Of a stretch of 64,000 nt of DNA, positions 30,904 through 42,429 are shown one piece after another. Every line of letters begins with the position of its first letter. Positions within the stretch are counted from its first letter, which is position 1. Below the pieces are notes generated by a model. The model searched no databases and was not told where the DNA came from. It saw only the letters and a program-made list of their open reading frames with translations. Position numbers and translations under genes: made by a program. Origin of the DNA: Hygrophila difformis (taxonomy: Eukaryota; Streptophyta; Magnoliopsida; Lamiales; Acanthaceae); NCBI GenBank assembly GCA_030278955.1, contig JAOANR010000011.1, positions 43,759,417 to 43,823,416 of the forward strand, in the 5' to 3' direction.

Positions 30904-31180
30904 TGTGAAGAACGAGAGAAAATGGAGAAGAATGCATTCTGTTTCATTGAGAAGAAGAAGTTTGTTACAACGAATTGGGTGAATATGCCAGGGATTTAAG
31001 CAACCTGGACAAACACAGCTTAATGGACCTAACATAATGGATCAACAAATACAAATAAGGCCCAATGCAAGAAAGGCCCAAAAACAACAACTCAAACAAA
31101 AAACAAGGCATTATGCTCGAACTGCAGCAGCTTCTTTAGACACCTTCTCCTTCTTCTTTATGCATGCTTCATACTCAAGA
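30904..31180 (-). repeat. 3' LTR of the copia element at 30.9-36.0 kb
   Basis: On the minus strand it begins TCTTGAGTATG and ends TTCTTCACA. It has lost, or never had, the TG start. Confidence 0.88.
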
Positions 31181-31248
31181 TCCCCCCCCGCAAGCTGGAG
31201 CATTCCACAGCTTCAGCTTGGAACAAAAGAGGTGGAAGTGCCGAGGGG

Positions 31249-34200
31249 TTAAACCTTTTGTGAAAATGTCTGCAAGTTGATGTGTAGTAGGGATGTAGAG
31301 AGGATCAATAAGGACCTGTTGGAAGTGATCTCTAACAAAGTGACACCCACATCCAAATGCTTGGTGCGTTCATGATGGATGGCATTTTTGACAAGCTGAA
31401 TTGCAGACATGTTGTCACAATGAAGAGGATAAGGAGTAGGAAGGATCATGTGGAGTTCCTTGAAGAGAGAACCCACCCAAATCAGCTCAGCAGCAGTGAC
31501 ACCAAGACTTCGATATTCAGCTTCGGTGGAGCTTCTTGATACAGTGTCTTGCTTCTTGGTCTTCCAGGAGATGAGAGAATCTCCAAGAAAGATACAGAAG
31601 CCAGTGAGGGATCGTCTTGTGGTAGGGCAATTCCCCCAATCAGTATCACAATATCCTTTTAACTCAAGAGATAAAACAAAGGGGTAATGAATTCCAACAT
31701 GAGGAGTATTTTTGATGTATTGTAGAACTTGAACCACTCCATTCCAATGATTAACAGTTGGTTCATGCATGTGTTGGCTGAGTTGCTGCACGCTAAAACA
31801 AATGTCAGGCCTTGAGAATCCCAGGTAAAGAAGTTTGCCTACCAATCTTCGAAATAGCTGAGGTTGCTCAAAAAGAGGTCCAGAGGTATCATATTGATGA
31901 TGAGGAAGGCAAGGGATGTGGACTTTGGAGTTGACAGGAAGCTCTATTTCAGAGACAATGTCTGAGGCATACTTATGTTGACTCACAGAGATCCCTGAAG
32001 CAGATTGAGTGATTTCAAGTCCCAGAAAGTAAGAAGCATCACCTAAATCCTTGATGGTGAACTCCCTGTGCAGGTTCCTCTTTATCTCAGTAATGGCCTC
32101 AGTGTCTTCACCTGTGATTAGAATATCATCCACATATACAACTAGAATGATGATGCCAGCACAGGTGAACTTGAAGAACACACAAGGATCTGAATAGGTT
32201 CACTTGAAGCCTGAGGCAATGAGAAAGGTCTTCAGAGCAGTATACCACTGCCTGGGTGCTTGCTTCAAGCCATAAAGGGATTTCTTTAATTTACAAACTT
32301 GACCTGAGGAAGAGGCCAGGCCCTCTGGGCAGACCATGTAGATTTCTTCATCCAGCTGACCATGTAAGAAGGCATTATTGATGTCCATTTGTGAAAGATT
32401 CCATCGATGAGAGGCAGCAAGTGCAATAACCAGTCGAACACTGATGGTTTTGGCAACAGGAGCAAAGACCTCAAAGAAGTCTTTCCCAAATTTCTGGTGG
32501 AATCCTTTTGCTACAAGCCTAGCTTTATGCTTGTTGACTGCGCCATCAGGATTACATTTGACTCGAAAGACCCATTTACATCCTATGGGTTTCTTGCCAG
32601 CTGGTAGAGGCACAACATCCCAAGTACCATTCTTTTCTAATGCAGTGATCTCATCATTGATGGCCTTATCCCAGTGAGGGATTCCATGAGCTTGATCATA
32701 GGATGAAGGGACATGATCAGTGTTCTCAATGGAAGTGCAAATGTAATTCTTGTACTTGGCTGGCCTCCTAACATTTCTCTTAGGCATGGTATAAGGCTCA
32801 GGTGCATCAGTAATCTCTCTAATGCTGGAAAGAGAATCAGATGAAATAGGATTATCCATAGGAGATGGAGAATCAGGATTTGAGTTGTGAGAAGGCAACT
32901 CAATAGAGTGTGTAGATTCATGTCTCTCAGTAGGAGAGACAGAAGAAGAGTCATTGGGGGTGTGTCTCACTGATCTAGGAGAGATCAGAGGAGAGTGTTC
33001 TAGGACATGATGAGCAGTGGGATCACCATGAGAATTGGCACTATGGTGAGTAGCAGTGGGCTGCTCACAGAATGTATAAGGAGAAAAGGTGGGTAGGTCA
33101 AGTATAGGTTCAGATGGAAAGGATTGAGTATTAGGGGCAGAAGCAGGTGTGTTGGAATCAAAAGGAAAAACAGTATCATGAAATACCACATCCCTTGAGA
33201 CAACTACCTTCTTGTTGTCAAGGATTAAGACTTTATACCCTTTCTTTCCTGAGGCCATTCCAAGATAGACACCCTTCAGACCCCTAGCATCAAGTTTTCC
33301 TGAAGGATGGGGAATTTTGACATAACATAGGCAACCAAAGCAGTGGAGGGAGGAAATGTCAGGCTTTTGATTAAGGAGAACCTCATGAGGAGATTTCCAT
33401 TCAAGAACTGAGGTAGGCAATCTGTTAATGAGGTGAGCAGCTGTGAGCATGGCATCACCCCAGTAAGTTTTTGGAACAGAGGAAGTAAGAAGAAGATTTC
33501 GAGCAACTTGGATTAGGTGTCTGTGTTTCCTCTCCACTCTACCATTTTACTGTGGTGTATATATGCATGAGGTTTGGTGAACAATTCCAAGTGAGGAGAA
33601 AAGGTTGAAGCATGTTTTATTACAGAATTCACTACCATTGTCTGTCCTAATGATCTTGACAGCTTTATTGAACTGGGTTTTAACATATGTGAAGTAAGAT
33701 GAGAGCAGTTCAGAGGTAGCAGATTTGTGATGCAAAAGATATAACCATGTTGCCCTAGAACAATCATCAACAATTGTCAAAATGTACTTATAATTTGATC
33801 TATCCCCAACAGAAAAGGGTCCCCAGAGATCACAATGTATTAAGTCAAAACATGAGGATGCATGAGAATCACTGGAAGCAAATGACAATCTATGCAATTT
33901 CGAAGTTGAACAGATATCACAAGGCATTTTATTTTTATTTTCACTTTCAAATCCCAGTTTTGACATAACCATAGGGGAGGGATGACCAAGAATGTTATGC
34001 CAAAGCTCAAAACTATTTGACTTGGCTACGGTAGCAAGAGTAGGAAAACAATAAGGCGTAATGTGTTTATCATGGCAGAAAGAGTAGAGGTTATGCAGCA
34101 GATTACCCTTGAGCAGGATCTTCTTAGATCTCATGTCCTGCAAAGGCATGAGGTAGGATCAAAAATAGCCAAACACTTAAGATCTCTAGTGAGTTGACTG

Positions 34201-35592
34201 ATAGAAAGGAGATTGAGAATTAATCCAGGAACAAACAACACATTGGGAATAATTAGATCTCTTAACAATCTAACTGAACCAATGTGTGTGGGGGTTTTCA
34301 CAGTGCCATCTGGCAGAAATATGGATTTCTTTAGACTGAAAGGCTGAGGTTCAATCAAGTAAGTTAGGTCAGCACAGAGATGACTACTGGCACCTGAGTC
34401 TAATAGCCAAGATCCTTTAAGAAAGTTTGAGTCAGAAGTACTACCTGCTAGCTCGAATATGTCTCTGTCAAAGACTCCTCCAGCAAAGTCCATTGGTGTA
34501 GCAAGGTTGACAGAGTGATTCTTTGCTAGAGCATCCAGTTTAGCATCAATCTTGGAGAGAATCCTCACTTCCAAGTCCTCATCACCAGTACTTTTAGATG
34601 TTCCAGTGACCACAGCACCAGCTACTGACTTGTTCTCTCTTCTCTGCCAAGACTTTGTACCAATCTGGTACCACTCCAGAAACCATAAAGCAATTGGCCT
34701 TACTATGACCACTCTTTTTGCAATGATCACAGTAGGCATTCTTGTTGGCCAGCTGGTAGCACTTTTCTCTTGTATGTCCTGTTTTCTTGCAGTAGGAACA
34801 AATAACACCATTACCACACCCAGTGCTTTTATCTCCAGTCCCCTTATCAGCAGCAGCAAGGGCAAAAGTTGATGAGTTAGAATTATCTCCTATAATTCCA
34901 CTACTTCCTTTTTGTTCAATGCCACAAAGCATTCCATGAGCTCGGCTAACACGAGGAAGTGGATCCATTAACAGAATTTGATTGCTAACATGCTCAAAAT
35001 CAGCATTTACTCCCATCAAAAATTGTACCAATAGCTCATATTCTTCAGAGTCCTTAAGCGCCTTAAGAGTTTCTGAACTACAGGTTTTTGGAAAAGGTTT
35101 CAAGGCTTTTAGAGCATGCCATTGAGATTTGAGATTATTATAATAGCTAGTTATAGATCTGTTCCCTTGAGTGAGGTTAACAAGTTTCCTTTGCAGCATA
35201 ATGACCTGAGGTCCATTAGTCTGACCATAGCAATTTTCGAGCTCAGTCCACAGATTATGGGATGTTTCAGCATAGAGATATTGACAAGTAATATCAGGAG
35301 TTAAGGAATTTTGTAACCAAGTCAAGACCATACAATCTACTTGAATCCATTCATCACGCAGTGGATCATCAATCGGAGGACATGGAAAGGTACCTTCAAT
35401 GAATTTAATCTTGGCTTTGATTCGAAGAGTGTTTCGAACAGCGATACGCCATGAATTCCAGTTGGAACCATCAAACAATATTGGAGCCAGCTTCAGATGA
35501 GGTTGATCGGCGACGGACAAGTTCAGCTCCGCAGGGCGCGGAGGAGCAGGTGGCGGAGTTGTTCCTGTTGTTTCTGCCGTTTCGGTAGACAT
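31249..35592 (-). pseudogene. Copia gag-pol, broken by frameshifts and stops
   Basis: The gag frame opens at 35592 (UBN2-like gag, then two CCHC knuckles near residues 265-300: CSYCKKTGHTREKC, CDHCKKSGHSKANC). Protease LDSGASSHLC, pre-integrase HNILGHPS, integrase core HCDLWGPF and RTDNGSEF, reverse transcriptase QMDINNAFLHG and YVDD, and RNase H follow in order. Breaks: a frame change at about 34650 between gag and protease; another near 34140 before the pre-integrase region; an in-frame TAA at 33547-33549 just before the integrase Glu block; an in-frame TGA at 32200-32202 inside RT; and a frame change near 31300 close to the end. It cannot make a full polyprotein. Confidence 0.88.
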
Positions 35593-35696
35593 CGAGATAG
35601 AGGTAGATGAGCTGAATCAAATAGCTGAATCAATTTGATTCAGCTCAGATTGAAGTGCGGAAGACGAAGATTAGGAGCGCAACCGCTCTGATACCA

Positions 35697-35973
35697 TGTG
35701 AAGAACGAGAGAAAATGGAGAAGAATGCATTCTGTTTCATTGAGAAGAAGAAGTTTGTTACAACGAATTGGGTGAATATGCCAGGGATTTAAGCAACCTG
35801 GACAAACACAGCTTAATGGACCTAACATAATGGATCAACAAATACAAATAAGGCCCAATGCAAGAAAGGCCCAAAAACAACAACTCAAACAAAAAATAAG
35901 GCATTATGCTCGAACTGCAGCAGCTTCTTTAGACACCTTCTCCTTCTTCTTTATGCATGCTTCATACTCAAGA
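35697..35973 (-). repeat. 5' LTR of the copia element at 30.9-36.0 kb
   Basis: 277 bp, one C/T difference from the 3' LTR (AAACAAGG against AAATAAGG). Confidence 0.9.
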
Positions 35974-36266
35974 TGAATCCGTCCCAAAACTGTCATAATC
36001 TTCGCTGAACTCGTCAATGAATCCGATTTTTTCGCTAATCATCGTCGAACCCATTCCATAACTACCCTAATGGAGGGATGGGTTAAGGTAGTTAGGGACG
36101 AGTTCGACAATGATTAGTGAAACAACCGGGTTCATTGACGGGTTTCGGCGGAGATTATGATAGTTATTGGATGGATTCATCTAATTCGATATTTGTAGGA
36201 CTGTTTTGGAATATTTTTTTTTAAAATTATGGGACAATATGGGTTTGTTTTTTTTTTTTTTTTCCC

Positions 36267-36360
36267 AATGGCAGCTGATCGGTTATGCTGGCCTGCGCAA
36301 CTAGGTACACAGTTTGGCTTTCGCCACTTAACACATTATGTACGTAGAAACGGATCATCT
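36267..36360 (-). pseudogene. Dirigent pseudogene, 5' part
   Basis: Minus-strand translation EMIRFYVHNVLSGESQTVYL and then VAQASITDQLP matches residues 38 to 68 of the intact dirigent at 37321. It joins the 3' part once the foldback element and one 9-bp duplicate are removed. Similarity ends just upstream of the EMI block, so the signal-peptide region is missing or unrecognisable. Confidence 0.85.
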
Positions 36361-37320
36361 CATCAAATTGTAGAATAAAACTATTTTTAATGGGTAAAAA
36401 CATAGTACAAAGTTCTTTTCTGCAGAGGTAAAATTAAAGGGTTGCAGTTCTATAGATTATGGCCAGTGTAAATGTTAGGTACAATCATCAACAAACTGGG
36501 ATACCAAATTATTGTCATCAAATTGTGCTGTAGAAAACTTATGTTAGAAAAGGAGAATTTGTTTTTGCTCTTTTCAAGTTAAATATACTAGCTGGATGTG
36601 GACGTGATGTTATTAGGCCACGATGGTACATGCACCAGAATGCAGTAATAGTTTGGTAGTTCTGAATTCCATTCAGTTTCCCCATTCCCATAATTGCTAC
36701 AAATGTATGCCAAGGAATAGTTTGCTCTAACTCTAATAATTAAAAACCCTAATGAATTCCACGTCACAATATTACCACCGTTCTCAAATAAGTGTTCAAT
36801 TTGCATAGTAGGAATTATTCATTGAGTAACTTTAATTATTTTTTTTAACATAGTTATATAAGAAAAAACATAGTCAAGTGAGATCTTGTTAGATTCGTCT
36901 AATCACGTAGTTTTGGAATATCAAATTTTTATAATTTTTATTTATGTATAATTTGAGTTATTAACCTTTAAAAATATGTCTTGGACAGCGTGAAATGCAG
37001 GAGGGTGCATTTAAAAGAGAACAGAGGAAGTATTATTTATTACAAATTGAATCCTCACCGATAATTAAACTTTGAAAATCCAAGTATAAATTGCCGAATA
37101 GTGATTACGTTTCTAAGCCAAGCAAAAGAAGACAGCCAACATTCATAAATTGGCAGCGAGAATATAATCGCGCAAGCGAGGTATGTACATACATCTGCTT
37201 ATAATTAGTTAAGTAAATTAAATCTTTCTTTATTATTTTCTTAGTAAAGCAGCAAAATGGTTTAATTCAGTCCAGTCCACCTTGGAATAATCGAACTAAA
37301 ACACATACATACATGCAGAT
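36361..37320. other. Region between the two divergent dirigent copies
   Basis: No gene seen. From about 36840 to 37035 lies a decayed, reverse-oriented relative of the Stowaway-like family (AGATCTTGTTAGATTCGTCT then GAGGAAGTATT). The stretch just upstream of 37321 should contain the dirigent promoter, but I see no clear TATA box. Confidence 0.4.
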
Positions 37321-37881
37321 ATGGAAAACCTTAACTGTAGGACAATCGGCCTCATCATCATCTTCTTGCTCAACTTCATCATGCCCGGATCGCTTTCAAA
37401 ACCCGAGCCATGGGAGATGATCCATTTCTACGTCCATGATGTGTTCAGTGGCGATAACCAAACTGTGTATCCAGTTGCGCAGGCCAGCATAACCGATCAG
37501 CTGCCATCCAAATTTGGACGTGTGTCCGTGTTGGATAACCCGGCCACACATGACCCGGAAATTGAGTCCCAACAATTGGGGCGAGTCCAGGGGACCGTTG
37601 TGTTTTCAGACTTTAAGGAGGTGGCCGCGGACATGTTATTGAACCTGGTTTTCACACATGGGAAATACAATGGGAGCACGCTCAATATTTTTGGAAGGAA
37701 CCAGTTGTTTCAGGAGACGAGGGAGGTCTCCATTGTGGGAGGCACCGGTGGCTTTAGGATGGCGCGTGGCTATGTCCTTATAACCACTTATGCTGTCCCG
37801 AAGCCTGGAGTCCATTTTGTTTACGAGTTTAAGGCGTTTGTCCACCATGCTCCTATGGACACTGAGGAGTTTAAGTTATAA
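37321..37881 (+). CDS. Dirigent family protein (186 aa, intact)
   Basis: An N-terminal hydrophobic stretch (LIIIFLLNFIMPGS, about residues 10-24) looks like a signal peptide, so the protein is probably secreted to the cell wall. The dirigent domain fills the rest: IHFYVHDVFSG, VAQASITD, FGRVSVLDNP, ESQQLGRVQGTVVFSDFKE, FTHGKYNGSTLNIFGR and SIVGGTGGFRMARGY. Length (about 180-190 residues) and lack of introns fit the family. Dirigent proteins guide stereoselective coupling of phenoxy radicals such as coniferyl alcohol into lignans or related compounds and have no oxidase activity themselves. The subfamily and substrate cannot be fixed from sequence alone. A broken copy lies head-to-head at 36360-30437. 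Confidence 0.93.
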   Translation: MENLNCRTIGLIIIFLLNFIMPGSLSKPEPWEMIHFYVHDVFSGDNQTVYPVAQASITDQLPSKFGRVSVLDNPATHDPEIESQQLGRVQGTVVFSDFKEVAADMLLNLVFTHGKYNGSTLNIFGRNQLFQETREVSIVGGTGGFRMARGYVLITTYAVPKPGVHFVYEFKAFVHHAPMDTEEFKL

Positions 37882-38485
37882 TCATGAACTGATGAGGTTT
37901 GCTCTATTTGGTTTGGTTTGTATGGTTGACACTTCGTTACAGTATTATATTGGTGAAAAGCTAATTAAATAAAGAGAGATTGAATCTATCAACAATGCAT
38001 CCAAACTATATTATATGTATATATATGGTTACCGAGTTTGGTCTGATGATATGTTGGCATTTTTTAAGCACTCTATATACAGTGTTCAGTTCGATAATTG
38101 GAAGTGTTAGATCAATAAGTATGTTTAATTTGTCCGAATAAAATTTCTTGTTTGTTGACGGTATGTCTTAACTTGCTCATGTTGGTTCCTCAACATTTTC
38201 GCTTGAAGTTCAGCCATAAGTAATTTTTCTGTCATACTCGTTGCTATATATGTACGTGTTGATCAATATTAAGGACATTTTGTCCTAATTGCCTGTATGA
38301 ATAAGTTTTGCGACGTCTGCTCGAATTAAAATAAAATAATTTCAAATTCTGGGCGTAATTTAAACTCTGAGCAAATCAAAGTCTTCACCGGTTGGCCAAC
38401 CACAGTGAAATTAATATTTATATCACCACCCAGAAAAATATTACATACTGTTCTTATTCCTGTATTATTCCGAGAATCTTATATA
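37882..38485. other. 3' flank of the dirigent gene
   Basis: AT-rich, no gene. The first 60 bp are shared with the flank of the pseudogene copy. Confidence 0.45.
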
Positions 38486-38492
38486 CTCCCTC

Positions 38493-41400
38493 TGTAACCA
38501 CCCGACACAATCTTGATAGGGTATGTTCAAAATCTCCTATTTTTTTCTTTTCCGTTAACTTTTATCTTATATTCCGCATATTAGATTGCCATAGTATTTT
38601 TCATTAAAACTTCGAGGACGAAGTTGATTCTTAAGGAGGGTGGATTGTAATACCATAGAAATTACCCGAAATAATTGTAATTCACTAAAGAGACTTTTAT
38701 TAAATATTTAATCACTTGCTTAAAGAATTAGTATATTGTTTTTTTCTACAAAACAACACTTGAAAAACTATATATGTAAATTTGTCTTTTCCAAAAGAAA
38801 TATGAATTTCAATATCAAGGGTAATAGAATTATATAGTTTTTAAATCTATTGTTTAAATTATATATATAAGTTTTTATATATATACACATTGGTCTTGAA
38901 AATTTTTATGAGGATAGTATGTGAATATTTTAAGTACTTTGGTATTCATTATGGAATAAATTTTTATAAAAATAAAAGTATGAGTTTTTATGTGAATCTA
39001 TGAGAATTAACTTTTATATATAAAAAAATATATTCATAGATTATAATTTTTATTTGATGATGACATGAAGACTTTGTGGTTTGAGTATTGTTATGAATAA
39101 AATAAAACCATGCAAGTATATTATTATTATCTTTTTGAAAGCACATTAATATAAATACAATACTTGAAATAAATAAATAAATATTATATTATCATATCCA
39201 ACTCATTGAGTATAAATGCATGCCACTAAATAATGGCAAGAATAATGATTTTCTAGACAAGCTAATACTTCAATCATTTTCATGATACACTACTTACACA
39301 AATATAAGGTTAAAAAGCAATTGCAAGAAATTTTCTTCCTAAACAAATAGATGAAAAATCAACATGATTAACAAGTGTCTTGGATGAATGGCTAGCAAAG
39401 AAAGGTGATCAATTATCTCTTGAACCCACCAAGATTAATAGCCTCCATAATAGGCGAACCATTATGTTAATAGACAACATGATGGACAAAATTAATAGCC
39501 TCCCAAATTAATAGCCTCTTTGTTAGGCTATAAGGACCAAATGAGTGGATACAAATACTCTAACCATTATTGCTCAAGACACACTTAATTGGATGATTGG
39601 TGAGGTTGTAATCACTCTCACAATGTGTCATGTTCAATTGTTCAAATCTTAGCCTATAAATAGAGGGAGTTTCTAGCCTTCAAACACACCAATCTCATCC
39701 ATCTCATTAGCCAAATTCACTACCCATTTTATTCTTCAAAGTTCTCCCACATAGTGAGCATATCTTAAGGATTGTGGAGTCTTGTAGGCTTGGCAACCTT
39801 CATCATTCTAAGAGTTCTAATTCTTTTCAACACTTGGTTAGTAAGATATCATCCTTGAAACTTGTATCTTAGAGATCTAAATCTTTTATTTCTATACTAT
39901 AAATTGATTTCCCTCTATTTGTCGAATTTCAGCGAAACCCGTAATTTGTGGTGCGAATCTTGTGTTATAACGGCCATTATCTTTGAATCTCCTTGGTCTT
40001 ATACATCTATTCTGTAAGTTAACACTCTCTCTTTAAGTTTGGAGATCCTCATCCATGTTTTAAGAGTACAAAATTAGAATTCCCTCATTATACCAAAATC
40101 TGTCCGTTTTTCGTTTACGTAATGATCCATCTTTTTAAAATATTTTGGTTCATTATACCTCAAAGGTTCCTTCATAAAACTTGTTCCTTATTGAGTTGAG
40201 TACATTTCTGGAAACTTTTATAATTTTTAGAACTCATATGAAAAAGTTATGGGATCCGCTTTATCGAAGGGTCGAAATCTCTTTTTGTTGAAATCTAAGA
40301 AATGATAGTGTTTCTGAAATCCTCATTTTTGAAGGTCTTAAGTGTTTCAAACCTAAATGGTTTATTCATGAAAAATATTTATCTATATGTTATCTACCTT
40401 ATAGTAAAATTTTAGAATTTTTGGTCGCAAATTACTATTTTTAAAACATGTTGAAAATTATAGAGTCACCATTGAATTTCTGACAGAATACATGTTCTGA
40501 AAAGAACTCAATTTTTGAACTATTTCCATACCTTATTTTGAAAAGTGTAAAACATGAAACTTGTTCAACTATGTGTTGAGTATCTACAGTTTAAATTTCA
40601 AAGCAATCGCCTTTCATATGAATTTTTAAACTGACTTGGCGTAAACTGTGACATTGGACTTGATATTTGGTCCAAATGAGAAATTGTTGGATTTTGAGAT
40701 CCATGAAATGATATTTTCATATCTATGAGATATTGATATGGGAGTTAAATGTTGAAATGATATTTGGCATTATTGAATGCCCTTGTTATGAGGTTACTCC
40801 CGTGAAATTGTTGAAAACTCTTTTAAAGAGGATATTATGTGGAAAAATTGTGAAAAACTCTTTTAAATCCATTGTGCACTATTAACTTGAGTAAGATGCC
40901 ATACTTGATAGAGGGCTAATGCACTAGGGATGTGTCTTGCGGGGCCTCCCCCTCTAAATATGCCAAGACGGCATTGTTGATAAATTGTGCCAAAACGGCG
41001 TTGTTGCATGTATGAGTCTATACTCTTGGGTGTATCCGTGATGGGTTACCCAAGGCTCCGGAGTGTGTCTGTATATGAGTCCGCTGCATGCTGATCATGA
41101 CTTATGATCGATATGATATGATATGATATGATATGATATGATATATGGAAAATGGTGTCCTCTTGTGCATAGTTGCTACAATGGTAAGAATGAAAGTTAT
41201 TTATTTTGTTAAAGGTAATGTGTGTGATCCTTTTTAAAAGAAAAAGTGAAAATTATTTTTTTTAAATGAGTGTCAACCATTATTTTAAAATCCACTTCTT
41301 AAAGTGGAGCGGGTTGACTTACTCAGTACCATTGTACTGATAAAAAGTTGTTGTGTTATCTTTTTACAGATATTGGAGCTGACATGTGAACTGCATCTCA

Positions 41401-41736
41401 TGACATGAGCATTTGGGGGTGGGATTACCTTTCATCAAAAAGATTGTTGCTTTAAGGAACCACGTACTTTTAATTATTAATGTCTTATATATTGCCTTTA
41501 GTTTATGCTTCCGCGTGAGAAAGAACAATGGCTTTGGTATTAAGTACTTTAAATTTTCTTATGACTATATTTTATAAAATTGGCAATAATTTTTAAAGTC
41601 CATATTACAAAAATTTATATGTGAAGATATTTAGCCGTAGCGCTTGTCAATTAAGTTAGCCAAAAGGGCGAGCCTGACTGACAAGTGTGGCGGTAACATT
41701 CTGAAACCTTATGAGGATGAATTTCGGGGTGTTACA
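38493..41736 (+). repeat. 5' LTR of the Tekay element (long type)
   Basis: Starts TGTAACCACCCGACACAATC and ends GGTGTTACA. The first 153 bp are absent from the short-type LTRs at 2250-5318 and 6695-10468, which begin at the internal TGTAATACC (here 38646). TATAAATA at 39655-39662 is the likely promoter. An ATATG microsatellite near 41109-41145 is longer than in the 3' LTR. Confidence 0.9.
39655..39662 (+). promoter_or_regulatory. TATA box of the Tekay LTR
   Basis: CCTATAAATAGAGGGAG is conserved in all Tekay LTR copies here (48407-48414 in the 3' LTR). Confidence 0.65.
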
Positions 41737-41739
41737 GAG

Positions 41740-41751
41740 TGGTATCAGAGC
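41740..41751 (+). other. Primer-binding site (tRNA-iMet) and leader of the Tekay element
   Basis: TGGTATCAGAGC, three nucleotides after the LTR. The following leader (41752-42429, about 680 nt) holds no gene. Confidence 0.92.
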
Positions 41752-42429
41752 GTATTTTTAAACTCTAAGTATTTGTAAACTGTTAAATATAGAACTGCAT
41801 GAGCTGATTCTGTCTAAGGAGTCTGGTTTTTAAAGATTGCCCGTCAGCCGGTGGCTCTACCAGTCTTTCCTGGGAATCAACTTTGTAGCTCTATATTTTA
41901 ACTAGTTGGCAAATTACTTAGAAGGCGGTACCCTCTAATCTTAGCATTTCTTGGTTAAGTTAGCAACAAGGCGAGCTTGACTAAGGGATGCGACAGTTTA
42001 ACTCCGGTTTATAGATAAAAAAAAAAGTCCATTTTGAGAAAGAAATATGCAAAATATTTTTCAAAGGCCCATATGGGCTATGTTAAATTTTGAAACTTTG
42101 AAATTATTTTTGGGGTGGGGACATATGCATTCATGAGCATGCATCATTTTTATAAAAATTTTTTTAAAAAAAAATATATATTGTTATGATATACTAAGTC
42201 ATTTGACCTTATTATAAGTGCTCTTTTTAAATTCTCTATCTTGTAATATTCTCTAGATTTATGAAATAAATCTTGTTATTTCATTCCTTCTGGTTAATCT
42301 CTAAATAAAGTCATACTCCTAACTTAGACATTTCTGCGTTAACTCATCCTTATACTATGACCTAACGAGTTTTAGGACATAATCATCCCTTAGACTTGAA
42401 CTCACTCTTGCTTAACCATCCTTAGCAGA

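Larger units (their letters stand above)
30904..35973 (-). mobile_element. Ty1/copia element, recent but coding-defective
   Basis: Two 277-bp LTRs differ at one position by eye. An initiator-Met primer site (TGGTATCAGAGCGG, 35683-35696, minus) directly abuts the right LTR and a polypurine tract (CGGGGGGGGA, 31181-31190) abuts the left. Flanks are CGAAT (30899-30903) and TGAAT (35974-35978), one transition apart. It sits inside the foldback element. Confidence 0.92.
30829..36266. mobile_element. Mutator-like foldback element, copy 1, interrupted by a copia element
   Basis: A 9-bp duplication AATGGCAGC (30820-30828 and 36267-36275) lies in the dirigent reading frame. The ends read GGAAAAGAAACTC and (inverted) GGGAAAAAAAA. 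Outer arms 30829-30903 and 35979-36266 form long inverted repeats (TCGAATTAGA on one side, TCTAATTCGA on the other). About 363 bp when the copia element and its duplication are removed. The second copy is 62728-63061. No coding capacity. Confidence 0.85.

Noticed and set aside
38646..41736. Taking TGTAATACC at 38646 as the start of the 5' Tekay LTR
   Set aside because: The CCCTC duplication lies outside 38493, and the same 153 bp precede the inner start in both LTRs, so the LTR begins at 38493 and 47244.
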